Positions 1-6,092 of a stretch of 9,266 nt of DNA are shown here, piece after piece (positions within the stretch are counted from its first letter, which is position 1; every line of letters starts with the position of its first letter). The notes under the pieces were generated by a model. The model saw only the letters and a program-made list of their open reading frames with translations, was not told the origin of the DNA and did not search any database. Made by a program: the position numbers and the translations under genes. This DNA is from Sulfurovaceae bacterium (lineage in GTDB: Bacteria > Campylobacterota > Campylobacteria > Campylobacterales > Sulfurovaceae): the NCBI GenBank assembly GCA_029933395.1, contig JAOZOG010000074.1, positions 1 to 9,266 on the forward strand, written 5' to 3'.

Positions 1-308
1 ATGCCTTCCGGTACTCCAGACGTGATGGTACCGCTTCGGCTGAGATGAAAGATGACGTCAAGGGGGATCTGGCAAAAGCACGTCACAGAGAATTGAGTGA
101 GATTGTCGAAAGAAAAAACTTTCTTTTTCGTCAGTCGCACAGGTCAAATCTGGAAGTTTTGATCGAAAAGGGTCAATCTGAAAACTTTTATGGACTCGAT
201 CAATATTTCAATAGGGTTGCCGTCAGGTCCGAAGAGGACCTGAGCAGCAACTGGATCCTGCTAAACAAGGTGGAGGTGAAGCCAGATGGCAATCAGGCAG
301 AAGTTTAA
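1..308 (+). CDS. mtaB: MtaB-type tRNA methylthiotransferase, C-terminal fragment (5' end outside window)
   Basis: The frame is open from base 3 to the stop at 306-308, giving the last 101 residues of a gene that begins upstream. The first visible residues, FRYSRRDGTASAEM, then a DV..D.AK.R...L..I...KN helix, match the end of the radical-SAM domain in the MiaB/MtaB family. The remaining ~60 residues (LEVLIEKG..ENFYGLDQYFNRVAVR) fit the C-terminal TRAM-like RNA-binding domain. MtaB adds a methylthio group to t6A at position 37 of ANN-decoding tRNAs. The Fe-S cysteine motifs lie outside the window, so MtaB is preferred over MiaB only from the tail. An ATG at 45 is internal and is not the start. 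The end overlaps the next gene by 23 bases. From memory, Helicobacter pylori also has a MiaB-like gene (HP0285) next to an FtsH-like gene (HP0286), which would support the pairing. Confidence 0.8.
   Translation, partial: AFRYSRRDGTASAEMKDDVKGDLAKARHRELSEIVERKNFLFRQSHRSNLEVLIEKGQSENFYGLDQYFNRVAVRSEEDLSSNWILLNKVEVKPDGNQAEV
272..279 (+). promoter_or_regulatory. Strong ribosome binding site for the FtsH-like gene
   Basis: GGAGGTGA is a full-length match to the anti-Shine-Dalgarno sequence and ends 6 bases before the ATG at 286. It lies inside the mtaB reading frame. It fixes the start of the FtsH-like gene even though that gene overlaps mtaB. Confidence 0.85.
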
Positions 309-1950
309 AGAGAAGAATATACAGATTATTATCGGTTTGGTCACCGTACTGCTGATACTGCTTTCGTTCGCTTTTCTGCGTGATGACAGCAAGCTGGTGA
401 CGGCCGCTGAAGCGAGCAAGCTCTACAAAGAAAATAAAATCCGCAGAATATTTGTGGATGGAGACTACCTCCGTCTCGTGACAGATGAGAAGACGTACAG
501 GATCTACAAGGATGCTATCAATGCAAAAGTACTCTTGCAGCGATATCCTGTTGAGGTGATAGGGAACCAAAAGGATTATATCCTTGAATTCCTCTATCTT
601 CTGGTGATTGTCGGGGCATTCGGTTTTCTCTTCAGGATGATGAGGCAGAGCAGAAATGAGCAGCTTTCACAGCTTCATCATGAACTGGATCGTGCAGAGG
701 AGATTTCCAAATCCGAAGAGATCAAGGCCATACGATCGACAGTGACCTTCGACGATGTCGCCGGAATCAGGGATGTCAAGGAGGAGCTTGAGGAGATTAT
801 CGATTTTCTGAGAGATCCGCAGAAGTACAGGGAGCTTGATATCAGACTCCCCAAGGGTGTTCTGCTGATCGGCCCTCCCGGCGTAGGAAAGACGTTGATT
901 TCCAAGGCGGTTGCGGGGGAGGCGGGTGTCCCCTTCTTTTATCAAAGCGGCGCTTCTTTTGTACATATCTATGTAGGGATGGGTGCCAAGCGTGTCAGCG
1001 AACTCTTCAGAAAAGCCAAGCAGATGGCGCCGAGTATTGTCTTTATCGACGAGATCGATGCGGTAGGCAAAAGCAGGGGGGAGTTTCGTAACGATGAACG
1101 CGAAGCGACACTCAATCAGCTGCTGACGGAGATGGACGGCTTCGAAGACAGCTCGGGTGTGATTGTGATTGGCGCGACCAACAAGGTGGATGTGCTCGAT
1201 GATGCGCTGCTCCGGGCGGGACGTTTCGATAGACGCATTCATATTTCACTTCCTGATATGCAGGAGCGTATCAAGACACTGCAGCTCTACCTGGCCAAGA
1301 AACCGCATCATGTTGACCTCAATGCCGTGGCACGCATGACTGTCGGCTTCAATAGCGCCGCATTGGCGACACTGACTAATGAAGCGGCCATTCACGCGAT
1401 GCGTGAGGGGCGGAAAGTCGTGGAGCTCGGTGATTTTGAAGCGGTCAAAGAGAAAGTACTGTTGGGGAAACGGCGTATTATGAGTTTCAATGACGAGGAG
1501 CGCAAGATACAGGCAGTCTATCAGGGAGCCAAAGCCCTGATCGCTACCTGGCTGGATGTGGAGTTCGAAAAGATCGGGATCGTGACGACACGACTGCTCG
1601 AGCAGGATCATGAGATCATCTCCAAGAGTCAGATACTCAACCGGATCAAAGTCTATCTTGCCGGAAGTGCCGCGACCCAGAAGGCATTCAACGAGAAGTT
1701 CACCAATGCAGGCCCTGACATTGCCCAAGCCAAGATGCTGACGCATCAATTGGTGCAAAACTATGCCATGGGTGACCACTTCGTCGATTATCCGGCTGAA
1801 GAGGAGGAGATTTTGCAGAGTGCCCAGGAGGATGTCGCAACGATTCTTGATAAGCTGCACGAAACCCATACAAAAATCGCTGCCTATCTTCTTGAAAACG
1901 AGAACATCACCCACGAAAAGACGCGGGAAATTATCCGTGAGATATTTTAA
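286..1950 (+). CDS. FtsH-like membrane AAA+ ATPase with a degenerate (inactive) M41 peptidase domain
   Basis: This 554-residue protein has FtsH architecture. TM1 is at about 12-31, a short periplasmic segment at 32-98, and TM2 at about 99-118. The AAA domain follows: Walker A GPPGVGKT at 196-203, pore loop YVG at 229-231, Walker B IVFIDEID at 251-258, and a second region of homology (ATNKVDVLDDALLRAGRFDRR) with arginine fingers R313 and R316. ATP-driven unfolding should therefore be intact. In the peptidase domain, E. coli FtsH reads A-Y-HEAGH-A. Here the aligned stretch ERKIQAV-YQGAK-ALI (412-416) lacks both zinc histidines and the catalytic glutamate. The helix carrying the third zinc ligand is still recognisable (PDIAQAKMLTHQLV, D478). 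The protein is shorter than usual FtsH (about 600-650). It is probably a second, proteolytically dead FtsH paralogue acting as a membrane chaperone/unfoldase or as a partner subunit. The ATG has an ideal RBS. Confidence 0.93.
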   Translation: MAIRQKFKEKNIQIIIGLVTVLLILLSFAFLRDDSKLVTAAEASKLYKENKIRRIFVDGDYLRLVTDEKTYRIYKDAINAKVLLQRYPVEVIGNQKDYILEFLYLLVIVGAFGFLFRMMRQSRNEQLSQLHHELDRAEEISKSEEIKAIRSTVTFDDVAGIRDVKEELEEIIDFLRDPQKYRELDIRLPKGVLLIGPPGVGKTLISKAVAGEAGVPFFYQSGASFVHIYVGMGAKRVSELFRKAKQMAPSIVFIDEIDAVGKSRGEFRNDEREATLNQLLTEMDGFEDSSGVIVIGATNKVDVLDDALLRAGRFDRRIHISLPDMQERIKTLQLYLAKKPHHVDLNAVARMTVGFNSAALATLTNEAAIHAMREGRKVVELGDFEAVKEKVLLGKRRIMSFNDEERKIQAVYQGAKALIATWLDVEFEKIGIVTTRLLEQDHEIISKSQILNRIKVYLAGSAATQKAFNEKFTNAGPDIAQAKMLTHQLVQNYAMGDHFVDYPAEEEEILQSAQEDVATILDKLHETHTKIAAYLLENENITHEKTREIIREIF

Positions 1951-2455
1951 CGGTTTTTCGTTGTATGGCGAGGAGCGTTTTTTCTCTGACTTTCTCGAGG
2001 TGAGCGATTTTACCGTTGCGGGTTTCAGTTATGGAGCACAACGGGCATTCGAGTATGTGTACAGGAGTAATGCACGTATCGAAAAACTGATTCTCCTCTC
2101 CCCCGCTTTTTTTCAGACAGAAAAAAAGCGTTTTGTGCGCTTGCAGCTTCGAGCCTTTGAGCAGGACAAAGCATCTTATCTCCGGCACTTCCTGGCCAAT
2201 GCCGCCTATCCGGCGAAGATCGACCTTTCCAATTATCTCCAGCCCGAAAGCAGCGAAACACTGGAGGCACTCCTGACCTATCGATGGGATGAGAAAAAGA
2301 TCGCTGAGGTATTATCCCGAGGCACACAGATCGAAGTCTATCTGGGCGGACGTGACAGGATCATCAAAAGTGACGATGCCTTTGATTTCTTCTCCGCGCT
2401 CGCTGTCACCTACTTGATCAAGGATTTTGGACATCTTTTGCAGTCGGGAGAGTGA
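1937..2455 (+). CDS. bioV: Pimeloyl-ACP methyl ester esterase, BioV type
   Basis: This small alpha/beta hydrolase is predicted to remove the methyl group from pimeloyl-ACP methyl ester, the step that ends pimelate synthesis for biotin. It does the job of BioH in E. coli. With GTG at 1937 as start the product is 172 residues, beginning RYFNGF and continuing FTVAGFSYGAQRAFEY. The catalytic triad is readable: nucleophile S31 in GFSYG, D140 in YLGGRD, H166 in DFGHLL. Size and sequence resemble the short BioV proteins first described in Helicobacter, which lack much of the normal hydrolase N-terminus. The frame extends upstream to an ATG at 1763, but that part lies inside the FtsH-like gene and looks non-coding. 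No Met codon lies downstream in this frame. The start overlaps the previous gene by 14 bases and has only a weak GGGAAA upstream, so translation probably depends on coupling. No other biotin gene is nearby. Confidence 0.85.
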   Translation: MRYFNGFSLYGEERFFSDFLEVSDFTVAGFSYGAQRAFEYVYRSNARIEKLILLSPAFFQTEKKRFVRLQLRAFEQDKASYLRHFLANAAYPAKIDLSNYLQPESSETLEALLTYRWDEKKIAEVLSRGTQIEVYLGGRDRIIKSDDAFDFFSALAVTYLIKDFGHLLQSGE

Positions 2456-2523
2456 CTATAGGCGATTGAAAAGCTCCGAAGATGTAAGTGTGGTTAAAGG
2501 GGCTATTGTAATTGTTGTATAGG

Positions 2524-2600
2524 TGGTGGGTCAGCACGGACTCGAACCGTGGACCGCTCGGTTATGAGCCGAGAGCTCTAACCAGCTGAGCTACTGACCC
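2524..2600 (-). tRNA. tRNA with CAT anticodon, elongator Met (or lysidine-modified Ile2)
   Basis: Read on the minus strand, this 77-base gene folds as a complete cloverleaf. The acceptor stem is GGGTCAG/CTGACCC, the D stem GCTC/GAGC, the anticodon stem CTCGG/CCGAG around loop CTCATAA, the variable loop has 5 bases, the T stem is CACGG/CCGTG around TTCGAGT, then A73 and an encoded CCA. The anticodon is CAT. It is not the initiator: positions 1 and 72 are paired (G-C), and the anticodon stem lacks the three stacked G-C pairs of initiators. Elongator Met and Ile2 both fit, and I cannot separate them by eye. The 5' 23 bases also encode the end of rodA. The gene is convergent with bioV, with 68 bases between. 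No strong terminator is visible after it. Confidence 0.96.
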
Positions 2601-3762
2601 GTTGACGTTTTTCCAGTCTCTCGTATGTTTCAGCCTCTGTGGGAGCCATCGAGATTTTGGAATCAGGATTATACATTAAAAACTTTTTAAAAGCAAGGAG
2701 ATTCTGTAAAATACCGAACATCACGGCAAAAATAATAAAAGAGGTACCGCCGTGGCTGAACATCGGGAGTGGGACGCCGACGACAGGGGCCAGTCCGATG
2801 ATCATATAGATATTTACCCCCATATAGATGAAAATCAGGAAAGCTATGCCCGAGGCGAAGGTCCTTACCATATAGTCGGTACTGTTGCGTATCGCGATGT
2901 AAAAAAGATGTAAAATCAGCAGGATATAGAGCGCAATAACTGTGACCATACCGGTAAAGCCGAACCGTTCACCCAGAAAAGCGAAGATGAAATCGCTCGA
3001 AGAGATAGGAAGAAACTTGAGCTGTGTCTGTGTCGCTTCCTCCTTTGGTTTCCCTTTCACGCCGCCTGAACCGATCGCGATCAAAGCCTGCTGGACATGG
3101 TAACTGGGTTTGCCCAGGAAATCGGCGATACGTTTTTTCTGATAGTCATGCAGGTGCGAGTAGAGAATGGGTGCCGATGAACCTATCACGACGGCGATGA
3201 CCACCCAGATCTTCCAGTTGATACCAATCACGAAGAGTATGCCGTAGCCGGTAATCAAGAGTACCAGTGCCGTACCCAGGTCCGGCTCCTTGGCGATCAG
3301 CAGAAAAGGGATCAGGATGATCAGGGAGAGTTTGATGAAGTTGATGAGGCCGTACCCCTCTTCCGGGGGCGGTTTCTTATTGATGATGTACGCAAGCATC
3401 ATAATGACGCTGACTTTGACAAATTCCGATGGCTGTATGGTCAATCCTGTACCGGGGATTTCGATCCATCGCTGCGCACCAAGGATTGTCTTTCCTACCA
3501 GATCGACAGCGAGCAGCAGCAGAAGATTGACAGCATAGAGAACGGGAACAAACCACCAGATAATCTTACGCCATGGAATAAAGGCGGTGACAAAAAAAGC
3601 GATAGCACCAACACCGTAGTAAAGCATCTGTTTCTTGAAAAGGTCGGGATTGATCTCATTGATCAGAAAGGAGGAGATAAGCATAAGAGGAATAATCTGA
3701 ATCATCAAGCCATAATCAAAGTATTTGAAAATGCGCCTGTCATACCGCAACCAGTGATCCAT
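2578..3762 (-). CDS. rodA: RodA, SEDS-family peptidoglycan glycosyltransferase
   Basis: RodA polymerises lipid II into glycan strands for side-wall elongation, with its partner PBP2, in the inner membrane. The 394-residue protein has about ten hydrophobic segments and the SEDS motifs in order: GAQRWI (95-100), QPSEF (110-114), KEPDLGTA (158-165), IGSGG (230-234), the catalytic-loop aspartate in DFIF (D257), and PLPMFSHGGTS near the end (331-341). E. coli RodA has E-R-H-T just before DFIF; here it is I-S-S-S, which may be typical of this lineage. The ATG at 3762 is preceded by AGGGGA and, further up, by a good extended -10 box. The last seven codons and the TAG stop (2578-2580) lie inside the tRNA gene on the same strand, giving the tail RVSSSAG. 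RodA is preferred over FtsW because the motifs and the divergent envelope gene fit, but the two families are close. Confidence 0.92.
   Translation of the reverse strand: MDHWLRYDRRIFKYFDYGLMIQIIPLMLISSFLINEINPDLFKKQMLYYGVGAIAFFVTAFIPWRKIIWWFVPVLYAVNLLLLLAVDLVGKTILGAQRWIEIPGTGLTIQPSEFVKVSVIMMLAYIINKKPPPEEGYGLINFIKLSLIILIPFLLIAKEPDLGTALVLLITGYGILFVIGINWKIWVVIAVVIGSSAPILYSHLHDYQKKRIADFLGKPSYHVQQALIAIGSGGVKGKPKEEATQTQLKFLPISSSDFIFAFLGERFGFTGMVTVIALYILLILHLFYIAIRNSTDYMVRTFASGIAFLIFIYMGVNIYMIIGLAPVVGVPLPMFSHGGTSFIIFAVMFGILQNLLAFKKFLMYNPDSKISMAPTEAETYERLEKRQRVSSSAG
2668..2673 (-). promoter_or_regulatory. Possible promoter (-10 box) for the tRNA, inside rodA
   Basis: On the minus strand a perfect TATAAT lies in the rodA codons for Met-Tyr-Asn, after an AT-rich stretch (TTTTAAAAAGTTTTTAATG). 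A TTG-containing but poor -35 (TTGCTT) sits 17 bases upstream. Transcription would begin about 60 bases before the tRNA. This would let the tRNA be made without reading through all of rodA. The match may be a chance product of the codons. Confidence 0.35.
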
Positions 3763-3780
3763 CCAGTCCCCTAATTTTTC

Positions 3781-3793
3781 TGCTATTATAGCA
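3781..3793. promoter_or_regulatory. Palindromic bidirectional -10 element between rodA and pgeF
   Basis: TGCTATTATAGCA is a perfect inverted repeat around a central T. On the minus strand it reads TGC-TATAAT, an extended -10 box, with a start site about 15 bases before the rodA ATG. On the plus strand it reads TGC-TATTAT, also an extended -10, giving pgeF a leader of about 68 bases. No clear -35 is seen on either side, which is common in this phylum. The two genes would compete for, or share, one opening region. Confidence 0.55.
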
Positions 3794-3850
3794 AATAATC
3801 ATTCAGGGCAGCTATGAAAAATCCCCTGGATTAAACCAAAATACCGAAGA

Positions 3851-3857
3851 GGAGGAG
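3851..3857 (+). promoter_or_regulatory. Ribosome binding site that sets the GTG start of pgeF
   Basis: GGAGGAG, within a longer purine run GAGGAGGAGAGG, ends 6 bases before GTG at 3864. No ATG in the pgeF frame is nearby; the ATG at 3874 is in another frame. The strong site supports the GTG start. Confidence 0.8.
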
Positions 3858-3863
3858 AGGTCT

Positions 3864-4628
3864 GTGAATCCACTATGCCCTTTTGATCATCTGTCCAGAG
3901 AGAATTCGCTGATCTGTGCGGTCAGCAAAAAAGAGCTGGACAAATCCTATGCATTCAGCCTTGCACTGCACACCGGAGAAGAGCATAAAAAAATTGTCTC
4001 AAACCGAAGAAGCCTGGCGCAGCAGCTCAGCCTGCAGGAGGATACTATTTTTGTCATTGCCAATCAGACGCATAGTGACCATGTCGCAGTGATCGAAGAG
4101 AAGCAGACACGTGGCTGGGAGAGACTGGAGGATGCCGTGGAGGATTGTGATGCGCTGGTGACGAATCTGTCTGGTGTGGTTTTGGCTGTATTGACAGCGG
4201 ACTGTGTCCCGATATTGCTTTATGATCCGGTCAGAGAGGTGGTGGCCGCCGTGCATGCAGGCTGGAGAGGAACAGAAGCCGGGATCGTCAGGAAAACGAT
4301 AGAGGTCATGGAGAAGCGATTTGGGAGTGACCCTTCCGATCTGCTTGCCGGAGTCGCACCTGCAATCGGAAAGTGCTGTTATGAAGTAGGAGAAGATGTC
4401 GCTTCACATTTTGTTGACTATCCGGAAGCGATGGAGAGGCGTGGTGAGAAATTTATGCTGGATCTCCCCTCTATCAACAAAGAGCAGATGCTCGCAGCGG
4501 GTGTACCGGAAAAACAGATCGAAATGAGTGGCACCTGTACGGCTTGCGAGGTCGATCAATTTTTCTCATATCGCAAAGAACAGGGGTGCAGCGGCCGTTT
4601 TATGAGTTTGATCGGGCTGCGAGAGTAG
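3864..4628 (+). CDS. pgeF: PgeF/YfiH/YlmD-family peptidoglycan editing factor (purine nucleoside enzyme, laccase-domain family)
   Basis: This 254-residue protein belongs to the YfiH/YlmD/LACC1 family. In E. coli the protein prevents wrong amino acids (L-Ser for L-Ala) being kept in the peptidoglycan stem peptide. Purified relatives act on purine nucleosides. The zinc/catalytic set is visible: H70 in NQTHSD, C114 in TADCVPILLYD, and H131 in HAGWRG. Other family marks are APAIGKCCYEVG (165-176), TCTACE (224-229), FFSYR (233-237) and the closing GRFMSLIGL (245-252). Length is normal for the family. No signal peptide is seen, so it is cytoplasmic. It diverges from rodA through a shared palindromic promoter region, which ties two wall functions together. 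Translation starts at GTG with a strong RBS. Confidence 0.92.
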   Translation: MNPLCPFDHLSRENSLICAVSKKELDKSYAFSLALHTGEEHKKIVSNRRSLAQQLSLQEDTIFVIANQTHSDHVAVIEEKQTRGWERLEDAVEDCDALVTNLSGVVLAVLTADCVPILLYDPVREVVAAVHAGWRGTEAGIVRKTIEVMEKRFGSDPSDLLAGVAPAIGKCCYEVGEDVASHFVDYPEAMERRGEKFMLDLPSINKEQMLAAGVPEKQIEMSGTCTACEVDQFFSYRKEQGCSGRFMSLIGLRE

Positions 4629-4732
4629 GAGGTTTCGATCTCCATCTGCAGCGTTTTGTTACACCTCACCCAAAATAATATTAAAAAATTTCAAATTCTT
4701 TCATAAAACCTTCCTATTCTTTTCATATATTA

Positions 4733-4738
4733 TATAAT
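4733..4738 (+). promoter_or_regulatory. Promoter (-10 box) of the acyltransferase gene
   Basis: TATAAT ends a very AT-rich stretch (4673-4740) with T-runs about one helical turn apart, the usual sigma-70 promoter look in Campylobacterota, and no -35 consensus. The start site would fall near 4745. That is beyond the TTG codon at 4740, so it argues for the downstream ATG at 4767 as the real start. The rest of the 4629-4766 spacer shows only a weak GGAG/CTCC inverted repeat after pgeF. Confidence 0.6.
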
Positions 4739-4754
4739 ATTGGAAAAGATGGAG

Positions 4755-4760
4755 AGGAGA
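4755..4760 (+). promoter_or_regulatory. Ribosome binding site that sets the ATG at 4767
   Basis: AGGAGA sits 6 bases before the ATG at 4767. The TTG at 4740 in the same frame has no comparable site. This favours a 402-residue over a 411-residue product. Confidence 0.75.
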
Positions 4761-4766
4761 TTCGCT

Positions 4767-5975
4767 ATGGAAGACGCCCTGAAAGTATTATTTGCTGTTA
4801 TTATGCTCGTTTCCAGTTATTACCTGAGTCTCTATCTGGCCAAATCAAATCAGTTCGCTTTTCTGCTCAACCGAAAAGGACGATATGGAGCCATCGACGG
4901 CCTCCGTGGTTATCTGGCACTGGCAGTCTTCGTCCATCACTTTATCATTACCTGGTATTGGCAGAATTCCGGTGCATGGGTCAATCCGCCCGAGGATTAC
5001 TTTTACAACTTCGGAGAAGTAGGGGTGATGCTCTTTTTCATGATCACAGGATTTTTATTTATCTCAAAAATTATCGCCGGCAACGGTAGTATGGACTGGT
5101 ATCGACTCTACAAATCCAGAATATTCAGAATCTATCCTCTGTATCTGTTTTCTCTTGTTGTCATTACAATTATTATCTTTATCGAGACAGATCTTCAAGT
5201 GCAGGTCGAGTGGACCGCTCTAGCCAAGCAGTATGTGAAGTGGTTCGTCTATCACGGTACGATGATCAACGACCATACCCAGAGTCAGTTGATCAATGCC
5301 GGCGTAGACTGGACCTTGAAGTATGAGTGGCTCTTCTATCTTTCATTGCCTTTTATTGCACTGGTGGTTACCAAGAGCAGATATTTGCTGATGACACTCT
5401 TCATCTTGAGTGGCCTGCTGTTTGTCTTTCCGACCTATGTCAGCTCTTTTTCTACCAAATATTTTTTCTTTTTTGCCATCGGAGGAATGCTTGCCTATTT
5501 TTATACCTCTTGCTCAAAACGAACCACTCTGCTTGCCTTTGTTGGTAGCAGATATGGCTCGGCGATGACGTTGGCAGTGTTGATTTTTGCACTCTTTTAC
5601 TCTGGAACCGGCAATATTCTCCATGTATTCTCCGTTTCACTCTTTTTTCTTTTGATCGTTTTGGGCAGTTCCATGTTTGGCCTGTTTCGTTCCAGGGCTT
5701 CCGTACTGCTTGGCGAAATCAGTTACAGTATCTATCTGCTCCATGGCATCGTCCTCTATGCACTCTTCTCTTCCGGAAATATCATCGACCTGACAGAGGT
5801 CTCCTTGCTGCAGTATTTGTATATTTTGCCCATTGTCGCCCTGTTGGTGATACTATTTTCAGCTTCGACCTACCTGGATATCGAAAGGCCGGGTATAGAG
5901 ATGGGGAAAAGAGTAGGGTTCGAGCGGATCAAAGGATGGTTTGGTAGCAGGTTCGTAAGTACTGGCGGTGCATAA
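4767..5975 (+). CDS. Acyltransferase-3 family membrane protein (OafA/OatA-like)
   Basis: This is a polytopic inner-membrane protein of 402 residues with about ten hydrophobic segments. Family marks in order: IDGLRGYLALAVFVHHF (43-59), which includes the conserved R and the H57/H58 pair; GEVGVMLFFMITGFLF (83-98); RIFRIYPLYLF (118-128); the WTLKYEWLFYL segment (172-182), which replaces the usual W-S-L-x-x-E; and GEISYSIYLLHG (316-327) near the end. Proteins of this family move acetyl or other short acyl groups onto sugars of LPS, capsule, glycolipids or peptidoglycan. There is no C-terminal SGNH domain, so it is the membrane unit alone. An extra hydrophobic stretch (4-24) comes before the conserved core. 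The substrate cannot be told from sequence. Placement after pgeF and rodA suggests the envelope, but it has its own promoter. Confidence 0.9.
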   Translation: MEDALKVLFAVIMLVSSYYLSLYLAKSNQFAFLLNRKGRYGAIDGLRGYLALAVFVHHFIITWYWQNSGAWVNPPEDYFYNFGEVGVMLFFMITGFLFISKIIAGNGSMDWYRLYKSRIFRIYPLYLFSLVVITIIIFIETDLQVQVEWTALAKQYVKWFVYHGTMINDHTQSQLINAGVDWTLKYEWLFYLSLPFIALVVTKSRYLLMTLFILSGLLFVFPTYVSSFSTKYFFFFAIGGMLAYFYTSCSKRTTLLAFVGSRYGSAMTLAVLIFALFYSGTGNILHVFSVSLFFLLIVLGSSMFGLFRSRASVLLGEISYSIYLLHGIVLYALFSSGNIIDLTEVSLLQYLYILPIVALLVILFSASTYLDIERPGIEMGKRVGFERIKGWFGSRFVSTGGA

Positions 5976-6064
5976 TGCAGGATATAGTGTATGCATGCAC
6001 ACCGATGAATGGTCAAAGTCTTCAAAACATTTTTTTTGAAGCAGGTTGATATAGCTTCTATTTT

Positions 6065-6088
6065 GGTGGGCTTGAAAGCCCACCCTAC
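6065..6088 (-). repeat. GTAG-tagged hairpin, REP-like element
   Basis: On the minus strand GTAG (6088-6085) is followed directly by GGTGGGCTTTCAAGCCCACC, a perfect 9-bp stem with a 2-base loop (or 8 bp with 4). A GTAG or GGAG tetranucleotide at the foot of an imperfect hairpin is the mark of REP elements handled by TnpA-REP (RAYT) transposases. From memory, GTAGGGTGGGC...GCCCACC is a recurring intergenic motif in many proteobacteria. It starts four bases after the stop codon of the 48-residue-repeat gene. No U-run follows on either strand, so it is not a classic terminator, though the stem could protect the mRNA 3' end. Only one copy is in the window and no transposase is seen. Confidence 0.5.
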
Positions 6089-6092
6089 GGAT

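Noticed and set aside
667..1914. Long minus-strand open frames inside the FtsH-like gene
   Set aside because: They are shadows of a strongly conserved AAA gene, with no start signals or family features.
1763..1936. N-terminal extension of bioV to the ATG at 1763
   Set aside because: The extra residues (arginine-rich, low complexity) are an out-of-frame reading of the FtsH-like gene. The BioV-like sequence begins at GTG 1937.
2472..2504. Possible bidirectional terminator between bioV and the tRNA (AGCTCC...GGGGCT)
   Set aside because: The stem is only 6 bp with a G-T pair, the loop is 21 bases, and the T-runs on either side are poor.
5987..6002. Near-palindrome GTGTATGCATGCACAC as an operator
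   Set aside because: It is an imperfect palindrome lying after a stop codon, far from any start, and has no known regulator match.
6020..6059. Terminator after the acyltransferase (CTTCAAAA...TTTTGAAG, then GAAGC...GCTTC followed by TATTTT)
   Set aside because: The first stem is mostly A-T with no U-run after it, and the second is only 5 bp with an 11-base loop. They may contribute, but I cannot call a terminator.
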